Shown here: in pieces, positions 1 through 5,371 of the stretch
Position numbering within the stretch: position 1 is the stretch's first letter
How the letters are laid out: every line of letters begins with the position of its first letter
From: Chloroflexota bacterium
Lineage (GTDB): Bacteria; Chloroflexota; UBA6077; JACQUR01
Reading direction: 5' to 3'
Length of the DNA stretch: 5,572 nt
Assembly (NCBI GenBank): GCA_016210245.1
Contig: JACQUR010000187.1
Span: 1 to 5,572 of the forward strand
The notes under the pieces: model-generated
Told to the model about the DNA's origin: nothing
Seen by the model: the letters and a program-made list of their open reading frames with translations, nothing else
Databases searched by the model: none
Program-made: the position numbers and the translations under genes

Positions 1-19
1 CCCCCTGCCATCCAACCGT

Positions 20-47
20 CGACCCCCTATCCCCGACCCCCGACCCC
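20..47. repeat. C-rich tandem heptamer tract
   Basis: Very C-rich DNA in which the unit CCCCGAC occurs twice in tandem (31-37 and 38-44), with partial copies on either side. It is low-complexity intergenic sequence upstream of the tRNA gene. No coding potential or function is visible. Too few units are present to call it more than a degenerate tandem repeat. Confidence 0.4.
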
Positions 48-111
48 TGGCTGGCCGCTGGTGCCGCGGCTGTGGTACCCTCTTGGAGCGCGGAATTGGT
101 CCGCGCCACAG

Positions 112-193
112 GCCGGGGTGGCGGAATGGCAGACGCGCGCGTCTCAAAAACGCGTGGGGAGATCCCGTGCGGGTTCGAGTCCCGCCCTCGGCA
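112..193 (+). tRNA. tRNA-Leu (anticodon CAA)
   Basis: A class II tRNA cloverleaf can be folded by eye. The acceptor stem pairs 112-118 with 186-192 (seven pairs, one G-U). The D stem is 121-123/134-136, with the conserved GG at 128-129. The anticodon stem is 138-142/150-154 around a seven-base loop with T at 144, anticodon CAA at 145-147 and A at 148. A short variable arm (GGG/CCC) occupies about 157-166. The T stem is 169-173/181-185, with loop TTCGAGT. A is the discriminator base at 193. It should read UUG leucine codons. The extra variable arm and CAA anticodon fit tRNA-Leu. CCA is not encoded, since the bases after A193 are CCC, so the tail would be added enzymatically. Confidence 0.96.
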
Positions 194-217
194 CCCGATT
201 CCTCGCCCGAGTCCTCC

Positions 218-290
218 GAATCCGTGAGAGTTCGAGCCTGGAACCTGCACCCGTTGAGTGCAAGTTCCAGGCTCGAACTCTCACGGATTC
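218..290. repeat. Long near-perfect inverted repeat (hairpin)
   Basis: Arms 218-244 and 264-290 are exact reverse complements over 27 bases. Inside them, after one mismatch (C245 against A263), a further 5-bp stem pairs TGCAC (246-250) with GTGCA (258-262) around the 7-base loop 251-257. The element lies between the tRNA-Leu gene and the cas6 promoter. No T-run follows on either strand, and the stem is far longer than a normal intrinsic terminator. It could be a palindromic repeat or MITE-like remnant, or a structured RNA if read through from the tRNA. The structure is certain; the role is not. Confidence 0.9.
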
Positions 291-307
291 AGGCCTGGCC
301 AATGCGC

Positions 308-336
308 TAGCCACCCGCGAACGGGTGTGCTATAGT
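308..336 (+). promoter_or_regulatory. Promoter of the cas6-cas1 operon
   Basis: A sigma-70-type promoter can be read. The -35 is TAGCCA (308-313, 4 of 6 matches), the spacer is 17 bases, and the -10 is TATAGT (331-336, 5 of 6) preceded by TGC, giving an extended -10. Transcription would start near 343 and leave a leader of about 59 bases before the cas6 ATG at 402. An AGGA at about 392-395 is suitably spaced from that ATG. The call rests on consensus matching alone. Confidence 0.55.
312..327. promoter_or_regulatory. Palindrome inside the cas6 promoter spacer
   Basis: CACCCG (312-317) and CGGGTG (322-327) are perfect reverse complements separated by CGAA. The palindrome fills most of the gap between the proposed -35 and -10 boxes. 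That is a usual place for a repressor operator, so regulator binding here could control cas6-cas1. No candidate regulator is obvious in the window, and a chance palindrome in GC-rich DNA is possible. Confidence 0.35.
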
Positions 337-401
337 GGGCTCATCCCATCCCCACTGCGCCGCCGCTCTCCTCTTTAGAACCCTGGACTCAGGACTCGCC
401 G

Positions 402-1352
402 ATGGCTGCCGCCTTCAGCGTCCACCAGCTCCGCTTCGTGGCCGAAGTGGCCGCGCCCTTGCGCCTGCCACCCCACAAAGGCTCCTCCTTGCGGGGCGGG
501 CTGTTCGAGGCGCTGCGCGCCCAGTTCTGCCTCTCCCCCGCCGCCTGCGGCAGCCCCCAGGCCGCCGCCGCCTGCCCGGTCTGCTTCCTGCTGGCCCCCG
601 TGCAGGAGGATGCGCCCCGCGGGCGCGACCTCCCCCGCCCCTACGTCCTCCGCCCGCCGGCCGATCCGCGCACCGACTACCAGCCTGGCGAGCGCTTCGA
701 GTTCCGCTTCCTCACCTTCGGGCGCGCCCTGGGTCACTTCCCCTACGCCCTGCTGGGCGTCCAGGAGTTGGGCCGCCGCGGGCTGGGGGTCGGGCGCGCG
801 GGCTTCCATCTGCAGGAGGTGTGGGCCGAGCACCCCCTGCTGGGTCGGCAGGAGCGCCTGTACCGCGCGGCCGAGCCCGTGGTCGCCGCGCCCGCCCTGC
901 CCATCACCGCCGACCAGGTCGAGGCCGAGGTGGCCCGCCTGGGCGCCACCCCGCGCCTGCTGCTGCGCTTCCACCTGCCCCTGCGCCTCATCGAGGCCGG
1001 GCGGCTGGTGGCCGTCTCCAACTGGCGCTTCCGCCCCTTCTTCCAGCGCCTGGCGGAGCGCCTGCTGGCCCTGTCCGAGGCCTACGCCGAGCCGCTGCCG
1101 TTGCGCTTCGACCGCCTGCTCCAGCTCGCCGAGCGGGTGGAGACGGTGGACAACCGCCTGCGCTGGTGGGACCTGTTCCGTCACTCCAGCCGCCACGGGC
1201 GCCTGCTGCCCATGGGCGGCCTGGTGGGCGAGGTGGTCCTGGCCGGCGAACTGGAGCCGCTGCTGCCGTGGCTGGTGTGGGGCCAGTTCACCCACGTGGG
1301 GAAGTACGCCGACCATGGAAACGGATGGTACGAACTGGTGCCTGCTGGTTGA
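402..1352 (+). CDS. cas6: CRISPR-associated endoribonuclease Cas6 (Cas6 C-terminal family)
   Basis: A 316-residue RAMP-fold protein that would cut pre-crRNA within the repeats to release crRNAs. The N-terminal part has the family-typical PHKGSSLRGGLF stretch (residues 24-35), followed by four cysteines at 43, 49, 58 and 61 (the last two as CPVC), which may bind a metal. The C-terminal part has the hallmark ending: LPMGGLVGEVVL (269-280), then GQFTHVGKYADHGNGWYEL (294-312), the glycine-rich G-x-GK and GxG region of the Cas6 family. Length is normal for the family. The ATG at 402 is chosen because AGGA lies six bases upstream and conserved sequence begins shortly after. The 3' end overlaps the start of cas1 by 38 bases, so the two genes are probably translationally coupled. 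H298 or H305 might take part in catalysis, but Cas6 active sites vary and I cannot assign one. Confidence 0.9.
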   Translation: MAAAFSVHQLRFVAEVAAPLRLPPHKGSSLRGGLFEALRAQFCLSPAACGSPQAAAACPVCFLLAPVQEDAPRGRDLPRPYVLRPPADPRTDYQPGERFEFRFLTFGRALGHFPYALLGVQELGRRGLGVGRAGFHLQEVWAEHPLLGRQERLYRAAEPVVAAPALPITADQVEAEVARLGATPRLLLRFHLPLRLIEAGRLVAVSNWRFRPFFQRLAERLLALSEAYAEPLPLRFDRLLQLAERVETVDNRLRWWDLFRHSSRHGRLLPMGGLVGEVVLAGELEPLLPWLVWGQFTHVGKYADHGNGWYELVPAG

Positions 1353-2352
1353 CGAACGCGGCGCCTTCATCGGCAAGCACAGCGAGCGGCTGCGCATCTC
1401 GGTGAAGGGCGAAGTCCAGCGCGAGTGTCCGCTGCTGGGCCTGGAGCACGTGCTGGTGCTGGGCGGCGGGGTGAGCCTGTCCGCCGACGCGGTGCGCGCC
1501 TGCGCCGAGCGCGGCATCCCTGTGACCTTCCTCGGCTGGACCGGCCAGCCCTACGCCACCCTGCTCTCGCCCGACCTGGTGGGCACCGTCCAGACCCGCC
1601 GCCAGCAGTTGCTGGCCTACCTTGACCAGCGCGGGGTGCTGCTGGCCAAAGCCTTCGGCACGGGCAAGCTGCAGAACCAGGCCAACCTGCTCAAGTACAT
1701 GGCCAAGTACCGCCGTGAGCTGAACCCCGCGCTGTACGAGGCCGCGCGCGAGGCGGCCTTCCAGATCGAGCACCAGGCCCGCAAGCTCGAGGAGCTGGAG
1801 GCCGACCAGGTGGAGCCCATCCGCGAGCGAGCCATGGGCCTGGAGGGCCAGGCCGCCACCCTCTACTGGGAGGCCGCCCGCCGCCTGCTCGGCCCCGAGC
1901 TGGGCTGGAAAGGGCGCGAAACCCGCGGCGCCACCGACCTGGTGAACAGCGCCCTCAACTACGGCTACGGGGTGCTGTATGGCCACACCGAACGGGCCAT
2001 CGTCCTGGCCGGCCTCGACCCGTATGCCGGCTTCCTGCACGAAGACCGTCCCGGCAAGCCCAGCCTGGTCCTGGACCTGGTCGAGGAGTTCCGCCAGATG
2101 GTGGTCGATCGCACGGTGTTCGGCCTGCTGAACAAAGGGGTCGACCTCAAAGTGAACGCCGACGACGGCCGCCTGGACGACCCCACCCGCAAGCTGCTGG
2201 CCCAGAAAGTCAACGAACGCCTGGACGGCGAGGAGCCCTACCAGGGCAAGAAACCCCGCCTGAAAACCATCCTGCAGCTCCAGGCCCGCCACATCGCCAC
2301 GTTCCTGAGGGGGGAGGGGAAGCCGTATGTAGCGTGGATCGGCCGGTGGTGA
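1315..2352 (+). CDS. cas1: CRISPR-associated integrase/endonuclease Cas1
   Basis: Cas1 is the metal-dependent integrase that, with Cas2, inserts new spacers into CRISPR arrays. This 345-residue protein has the small N-terminal beta domain (about 1-85, with VLVLGGGVSLSADAV at about 45-59) and the alpha-helical catalytic domain. Expected metal ligands are present: E186 in LYWEAARRLLG, H242 in GFLHED, and D254 with E257 in LVLDLVEEFR, matching the E/H/D/D-E pattern of the family. The conserved NSALNYGYGVLYG also precedes the histidine. The frame stays open far upstream of 1315, but that part is a shadow of cas6; the ATG at 1315 gives the normal length and N-terminus. GGGGAA lies upstream inside cas6, slightly far for a Shine-Dalgarno site, and coupling to cas6 is likely. 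It appears intact and active. No cas2 follows; instead the convergent VapC-like gene ends 20 bases away. Confidence 0.95.
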   Translation: METDGTNWCLLVDERGAFIGKHSERLRISVKGEVQRECPLLGLEHVLVLGGGVSLSADAVRACAERGIPVTFLGWTGQPYATLLSPDLVGTVQTRRQQLLAYLDQRGVLLAKAFGTGKLQNQANLLKYMAKYRRELNPALYEAAREAAFQIEHQARKLEELEADQVEPIRERAMGLEGQAATLYWEAARRLLGPELGWKGRETRGATDLVNSALNYGYGVLYGHTERAIVLAGLDPYAGFLHEDRPGKPSLVLDLVEEFRQMVVDRTVFGLLNKGVDLKVNADDGRLDDPTRKLLAQKVNERLDGEEPYQGKKPRLKTILQLQARHIATFLRGEGKPYVAWIGRW

Positions 2353-2372
2353 GCACCTCCAACCTCCCGCCC

Positions 2373-2803
2373 TCAGGTCCCGAAGTCGGCAATCCAGCGG
2401 ACGAAGGGCAGCCGGCCGCCGAGGGCGCGCAGCAGCCGCTGGTCGGCCGTCCAGAGTGTCGCCCCGAGCAGCTCGGCCAGGGCGACGTAGTGAGCGTCGT
2501 AGACCGCCGGCAGGTTGTACTCGTCCGCCAGCACCAGAGGGCGCGGTCGTAGAGCCTCTCCGGTGCCTGGAGACTGATCGAGATGGCGAGGAATCGGGCC
2601 AGGACATCCCGGGCTGCCGCGCGGTCCAGCTCGCCCTGCCGCATGCGCTGGTGGATGACGTTGGCGACCTCGCTGGGCAGCAGTGGCGGAGCGATGATCG
2701 GCTCCTGCTGTTGGAGCGCGCCGCGCAGCAGCGCCCGCGCCTGGACTGAATGCTCCTCGACGAAGGACCACTTGGCGGCGACGGAGGAGTCGACGCAGAT
2801 CAT
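2373..2803 (-). pseudogene. VapC-like PIN-domain ribonuclease toxin, frameshifted
   Basis: PIN-domain toxins of VapBC modules are metal-dependent ribonucleases that cut tRNA or rRNA and stop growth. The first frame, starting at the ATG at 2803, gives MICVDSSVAAKWSFVEE and runs about 90 residues to APERLYDRAL. Homology then moves to another frame, which continues LADEYNLPAVYDAHYVALAE, then TADQRLL, ending at a TGA at 2373-2375. Together they give a normal PIN protein of about 140 residues with all four expected acidic positions: D5, E45, the D of VYDAHY and the D of TADQ. The shift lies near 2530-2540, where the sequence is one base short or two bases long. As written, the first frame makes a chimeric non-PIN tail. 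A single lesion with everything else conserved means either a very recent mutation or a sequence error. Its ATG overlaps the antitoxin stop (ATGA), the usual coupling in such modules. Confidence 0.85.
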
Positions 2804-3000
2804 TCCTCGACCGCCCGCATCAGGTCGCGGGTGCGCTCATCGCGGGACTGGTTGAGCAGCTCCCACGACTCGGGGGTGAGCTTGCCATACTTGGCGGCCA
2901 GTTCATCGCGGAAGCGCTCGAGTTCTGCCAGGGCTTGCAGGCCCCGTCGTTGCTGCTCCTTCGTCAGACGAGGGATCACGATCTGCTTGGATGGCGTCAT
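2800..3000 (-). CDS. VapB-like antitoxin of the PIN toxin module (probably 5'-truncated)
   Basis: A 66-residue basic/acidic helical protein directly upstream of the PIN toxin and overlapping it by ATGA, so it is the presumed cognate antitoxin that binds and neutralises the toxin. It begins MTPSKQIVIPRLTKEQQRRG and then forms helices rich in L, E and R (about 15-40), a layout like the toxin-binding tails of such antitoxins. ATG 3000 is chosen because GGAGG lies four bases upstream. The frame stays open upstream to 3159 and encodes part of an HTH domain, with another ATG at 3066, so the ancestral protein may have been longer. Without that N-terminal part it has no obvious DNA-binding domain, so autoregulation may be lost. 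The family is inferred from position and style; I cannot name it exactly. Confidence 0.7.
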   Translation of the reverse strand: MTPSKQIVIPRLTKEQQRRGLQALAELERFRDELAAKYGKLTPESWELLNQSRDERTRDLMRAVEE

Positions 3001-3159
3001 GCGTCCTCCGTGCTCAGGCCGCGCCGGGCGCAGGGTGGCGAGCCGCGCAAGGTCGGATGGTTTCACGCCGATGCGCTTCTCCCCGAGGCGATAGGCCGCC
3101 AGACGCCCCCGGTCGATCCAGCGGCGCCCAGCCCCGACCTGCGGGAGCGGCTGAGGATT
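3001..3159 (-). pseudogene. C-terminal half of an excisionase-type HTH domain, fused in frame to the antitoxin frame
   Basis: Reading the minus strand in the antitoxin frame, bases 3159-3001 encode RRWIDRGRLAAYRLGEKR then IGVKPSDLARL, which matches the second half of an HTH_17/AlpA-like (MerR-type) domain: recognition-helix end, wing and the closing sDL motif. The first half (the usual xAAxxLGVS helix) is absent. The frame is cut at 3160-3162, which is the stop codon of the neighbouring membrane-protein gene. The likely ancestor is an antitoxin with an N-terminal HTH and the C-terminal region now annotated separately, broken when the upstream DNA was replaced or inserted. There is no start codon for the remnant except the ATG at 3066. 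Confidence 0.6.
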
Positions 3160-4176
3160 TCAGGAAGCTGGAGGCGGGGAGCTTGGCGGGATTGCCTCGA
3201 CGGATAAGATTGTCTCCCCGATCGGCGTGTAATGGACGCGATACGCTTCTCCCTCGACCATCGCGTCATAGGCGCGCCCGCTGACATCGAAGCGTTTGCC
3301 GCTGACGACGTAGCTCTTTATGAGGGCGCGTGAGTTGCGGCGGAAGTCTTTGCTTCCGTGTCCTCGCACGGAGGCGATGCTGCCATGTCTTTCGCGCAAC
3401 CGGTCCATGGAGTAGTGGATCATGGAGGGCAGGACGAGAAGGCTGATGAGCAACCATATGCCGAAGGAGACGAGATACCATGTGGATCGAAACGTGAAGG
3501 CGAGGACGAAGGCGCCGACGAAGACGGCCAGGAAAACGGTCGCAAGAAGCCCGGTTTGAATGGCGCGCGATCGCAGTCGAGTCGCTTGCGCGGGCGAGAT
3601 GCGTCCCTCGCGATTGGCGGCGAGATCGTCTTTCGTAAACCCGAGGACCTGGCCGAGAACGCCCGTAAGCGCCGCGCAGGACACTTGCGGCGTATCAAGC
3701 GGATCGGCAGACAGGAGGTAGCGCGAACCGGGGAGCAGATAGAACTGATAGCGTCCCGGCATCAGATTGAGCGGACCATAGACGGAGCGTAGCCCCTTCG
3801 CCGAGGCGGCGACGCGATAGCGGCGGCCCGTCCACTCGACGCGTCCTTCTTCGGACGTGATTCCGCCGGAGGCGAGCTCGTGCGTGATCCATGCTGATCG
3901 CACCATCTGCCAGCCGAGAAAGAGGAGGGGAGTGCCGATCGCGATCGCGAGGACGATCCAGAGATACTCGGGGATAGGTGGAGCATTCGCGGGAAGGCTC
4001 ACCATTTGCGTGTTCATCGCCCATGCCACGATGCCGATGATGGCGACCGCGGATCCAAGGGCGTACCAGAATGTGAGGCCGGACGTGAGACGCAGCAGGT
4101 CGCGCTGCGTGTACGTCAGCGCCCCTTGCTCGTTCTCGAGAATCGAGGCGCGGTCGGTGAGCGAGCCGAAGATCAT
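3160..4176 (-). CDS. Four-helix membrane protein of unknown function
   Basis: A 338-residue protein I do not recognise. Four hydrophobic segments suit membrane helices: about 33-53, 71-90, 208-228 and 233-252. They form two hairpins around a soluble region of about 115 residues (93-207) containing GRVEWTGRRYRVAA and LNLMPGRYQFYLLPGSRYLL. The C-terminal soluble part (255-338) ends with EGEAYRVHYTPIGETILSVE, a beta-rich ending like those seen in hypothetical membrane proteins with short RVYY-type domains. ATG 4176 is preferred over 4332 because a promoter lies just upstream (4199-4228) and the protein character begins there; only a weak GGAA serves as a ribosome site. Hand counts in four 60-base lines gave 58-67% GC, against 75% for one cas1 line, suggesting a different origin. 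The frame is intact. There are no catalytic motifs, so its role could be envelope-related, but nothing shows it. Confidence 0.8.
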   Translation of the reverse strand: MIFGSLTDRASILENEQGALTYTQRDLLRLTSGLTFWYALGSAVAIIGIVAWAMNTQMVSLPANAPPIPEYLWIVLAIAIGTPLLFLGWQMVRSAWITHELASGGITSEEGRVEWTGRRYRVAASAKGLRSVYGPLNLMPGRYQFYLLPGSRYLLSADPLDTPQVSCAALTGVLGQVLGFTKDDLAANREGRISPAQATRLRSRAIQTGLLATVFLAVFVGAFVLAFTFRSTWYLVSFGIWLLISLLVLPSMIHYSMDRLRERHGSIASVRGHGSKDFRRNSRALIKSYVVSGKRFDVSGRAYDAMVEGEAYRVHYTPIGETILSVEAIPPSSPPPAS

Positions 4177-4198
4177 GATCTGTGGTTTTCCAGCAGGT

Positions 4199-4228
4199 AT
4201 TGTAGCCGGTTGGTGGTCGTTCTGCCAC
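4199..4228 (-). promoter_or_regulatory. Promoter of the membrane-protein gene
   Basis: On the minus strand a -35 GTGGCA (4223-4228, 4 of 6) is followed after 18 bases by a -10 TACAAT (4199-4204, 5 of 6). Transcription would begin near 4192, only about 16 bases before the ATG at 4176. This argues against the longer reading frame beginning at 4332. The call is from consensus matching only. Confidence 0.5.
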
Positions 4229-4301
4229 GAGCTCAGGTCGCCCCGAGCCGCAGCGGCAGTTGCCGTGGCTTCCCCGGCACGATACTCGCGCCCTTGCGCC
4301 G

Positions 4302-4614
4302 TCAGGGCCGGGCCCGGCTTCCCCGCCGCCACTCAGCCCGGCACCGGTCGCAGGAGAGCCGATTCTTCGCCAGTCCTGCCAGGCTGGCGCCACGCTGTTG
4401 ACAGGTCCGCTCCGCCAGCGCACCATCGGCCGGGAGGTAGGAGTGGTCCGTGGCGGGGCGCAAGGCGGGGACATGGCCGGCGCGGATCAGGCGGGAAAGG
4501 TAGCCGCGGCTGACACCCAGCCGGGCCGCAGCCTCGGCAGTGCTGGCCAGGGCCAGCGCCCGCTCCAGGGTGGGCCGCTCGGCCCCGTCGGATTGTTCTG
4601 TACCAGATGGCCAC
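4302..4614 (-). pseudogene. Relic of an HTH DNA-binding protein with a degenerate zinc ribbon
   Basis: A minus-strand frame ending at 4302 encodes STAEAAARLGVSRGYLSRLI then RAGHVPALR (4547-4455), a clear excisionase/MerR-like helix-turn-helix. It is followed by YLPADGALAERTCQQRGASL and NRLSCDRCRAEW (to about 4334). The second part resembles a zinc ribbon in which the first CxxC has become CxxR (codons 4403-4392), while the second CxxC is present (codons 4352-4341). There is no in-frame start near the expected N-terminus. An ATG at 4614 lies in the neighbouring frame and would join with a single frameshift near 4600 (MAIWYRT then the ERPTLERALALA frame). Upstream, the frame only reads the antisense of the cas1 relic. 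It therefore looks decayed. It could have been a transcription regulator; the family is not identified. Confidence 0.5.
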
Positions 4615-4779
4615 CCCGGCAAGCCCAGCCTGGTCCTGGGTCTGGCCGAACAGCTCCGCCAGATGGTGGTCGACCGCACCATCTTCGGCCCGCTCAACAA
4701 GGGGTCGACCTCAAAGTGGAAGACGGCCGCCTGCATGACCGCCCTTGCGCCACGCTCGCGGATGAGCGCCCGGCCGCCA
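4615..4779 (+). pseudogene. Degenerate internal fragment of a second cas1 gene
   Basis: Bases 4615-4738 align with 2050-2180 of the intact cas1, beginning with 25 identical bases (4615-4639 and 2050-2074). The relic encodes HPGKPSLVLGLAEQLRQMVV then DRTIFGPLNKG, against RPGKPSLVLDLVEEFRQMVV then DRTVFGLLNKG in Cas1. One base is missing near 4700 (AAAGGGG became AAGGGG), and in the following frame VDLKVEDGRLHD matches VDLKVNADDGRLDD with two codons deleted. Similarity fades towards 4779 (ATLADERP against LLAQKVNERL). The catalytic histidine is absent and the aspartate equivalent to D254 is glycine. There is no start codon, N-terminal domain or intact end, so it cannot make Cas1. It may derive from a diverged second CRISPR locus or from an old duplication. 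It is boxed in by the HTH relic on one side and mazF on the other. Confidence 0.85.
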
Positions 4780-5130
4780 TCAGCCGTCGTCCAGCTCGAG
4801 CACCTCGCGGATCGCCTCGGCGACCTCACCCATCAGGGAGGGCGACAGACGAGCCAGCGGTCCCTGGACGAGGCGTCGATTGTCAATCGCCCGCAGTTGA
4901 TCGATCAGCAGGTCGGAGCTGTGCCGCAGACGCCCGGAGGCCGGGACGGGAACGCGGAGCGGCTCGGCCTCCGCCACCACGTTCGTGGTGAGCGGGATGA
5001 TCAGCGTCGAGGGGTGGCCCGCCACCAGCAGCGCCTGCGCCTGCACGATCAGCACCGGGCGAGTCTTGCCCGGCTCGGTGCCGTGCGGCGGGTCGAGGCT
5101 TGCCAGCCAGACCTCCCCCCTATTCGGCAT
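4780..5130 (-). CDS. MazF/PemK-family mRNA interferase toxin
   Basis: A 116-residue toxin of the PemK/MazF family, ribonucleases that cleave mRNA at short sequence sites and cause growth arrest when the antitoxin is lost. It starts with the family signature RGEVWLASLDPP (4-15), then PGKTRPVLIVQ (20-30), in which R24 corresponds to the catalytic arginine region, then LIIPLTTN (43-50) with the conserved threonine, and SDLLIDQLRAIDNRRL (about 71-86), the usual strand-helix with D/Q/R. Length is normal and the frame intact. The ATG at 5130 overlaps the end of the RHH antitoxin gene by 11 bases, giving coupled translation in the classic antitoxin-first order. Its stop codon touches the cas1 relic. 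It is likely functional; the target sequence cannot be read from the protein. Confidence 0.92.
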   Translation of the reverse strand: MPNRGEVWLASLDPPHGTEPGKTRPVLIVQAQALLVAGHPSTLIIPLTTNVVAEAEPLRVPVPASGRLRHSSDLLIDQLRAIDNRRLVQGPLARLSPSLMGEVAEAIREVLELDDG

Positions 5131-5359
5131 CCGGGTCCCGCTCGACCGCTGCGAATTCGGCGTTGACCCGCATGCTCTCCTCCCGGACCCTGGCGGATAC
5201 CTCTGCCAGCCGCCTGGCCCGAAGCTGCGCGCGCGTCTCTCGGTTCATCCGCTCGATGGCGCGGCGAATGTACTCGGCCCTGGACAGCCGCAGCGCCCGA
5301 GCGCACTCTCCACTCGCCTCAACCAGCTCGTCGGACAACTTCAGCGAGATCGCTCCCAT
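5120..5359 (-). CDS. Ribbon-helix-helix (MazE-like) antitoxin
   Basis: A 79-residue protein with an N-terminal ribbon-helix-helix: the strand MGAISLKLSDELVEA (1-15), helix one to about residue 23, then LSRAEYIRRAIERMN (25-39). Its charged helical tail (40-79) would bind and block the MazF-like toxin. RHH antitoxins dimerise, bind their own promoter and repress the operon with the toxin. ATG 5359 is chosen because GAGG ends six bases upstream; the adjacent ATG at 5362 is possible and is three bases from it. The open frame runs further to 5425 through promoter-like AT-rich DNA, which is probably not translated. The stop TAG lies inside the toxin gene start. It pairs by position with the downstream toxin; mazE, pemI and copG-type names would all be loose. 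Confidence 0.85.
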   Translation of the reverse strand: MGAISLKLSDELVEASGECARALRLSRAEYIRRAIERMNRETRAQLRARRLAEVSARVREESMRVNAEFAAVERDPDAE

Positions 5360-5371
5360 CATGCACCTCAT

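Noticed and set aside
112..290. tRNA-Leu as an integration (att) site for an island
   Set aside because: No second copy of the tRNA 3' end and no integrase are present in the window. The shared GTTCGAG between the T-loop and the hairpin arm is too short.
218..290. CRISPR repeat or array remnant
   Set aside because: There is one inverted pair rather than direct repeats separated by unique spacers, and no third copy is seen.
610..1314. Long upstream extension of the cas1 reading frame (to 610)
   Set aside because: It is a shadow frame of cas6, with low-complexity A/P/S/R/W-rich translation. Cas1 family length and N-terminus fit the ATG at 1315.
375..1517. Long minus-strand frames opposite cas6 and cas1
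   Set aside because: They are antisense open frames common in high-GC coding DNA. They are Q/A/G-rich without domains, while the plus strand has clear Cas families.
2373..2803. Programmed frameshifting of the VapC-like toxin
   Set aside because: No slippery heptamer or stimulatory structure is evident at 2530-2540. Mutation or sequence error is more likely.
4177..4332. N-terminal extension of the membrane protein from an ATG at 4332
   Set aside because: The extension is compositionally unlike the rest, crosses the predicted promoter (4199-4228) and overlaps the HTH relic. The start at 4176 is simpler.
402..5359. CRISPR-guarded toxin-antitoxin RNA (CreTA-like) system
   Set aside because: Such systems use small RNAs between cas genes. 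Here the toxins are ordinary protein modules with protein antitoxins, and no repeat-like RNA is visible.
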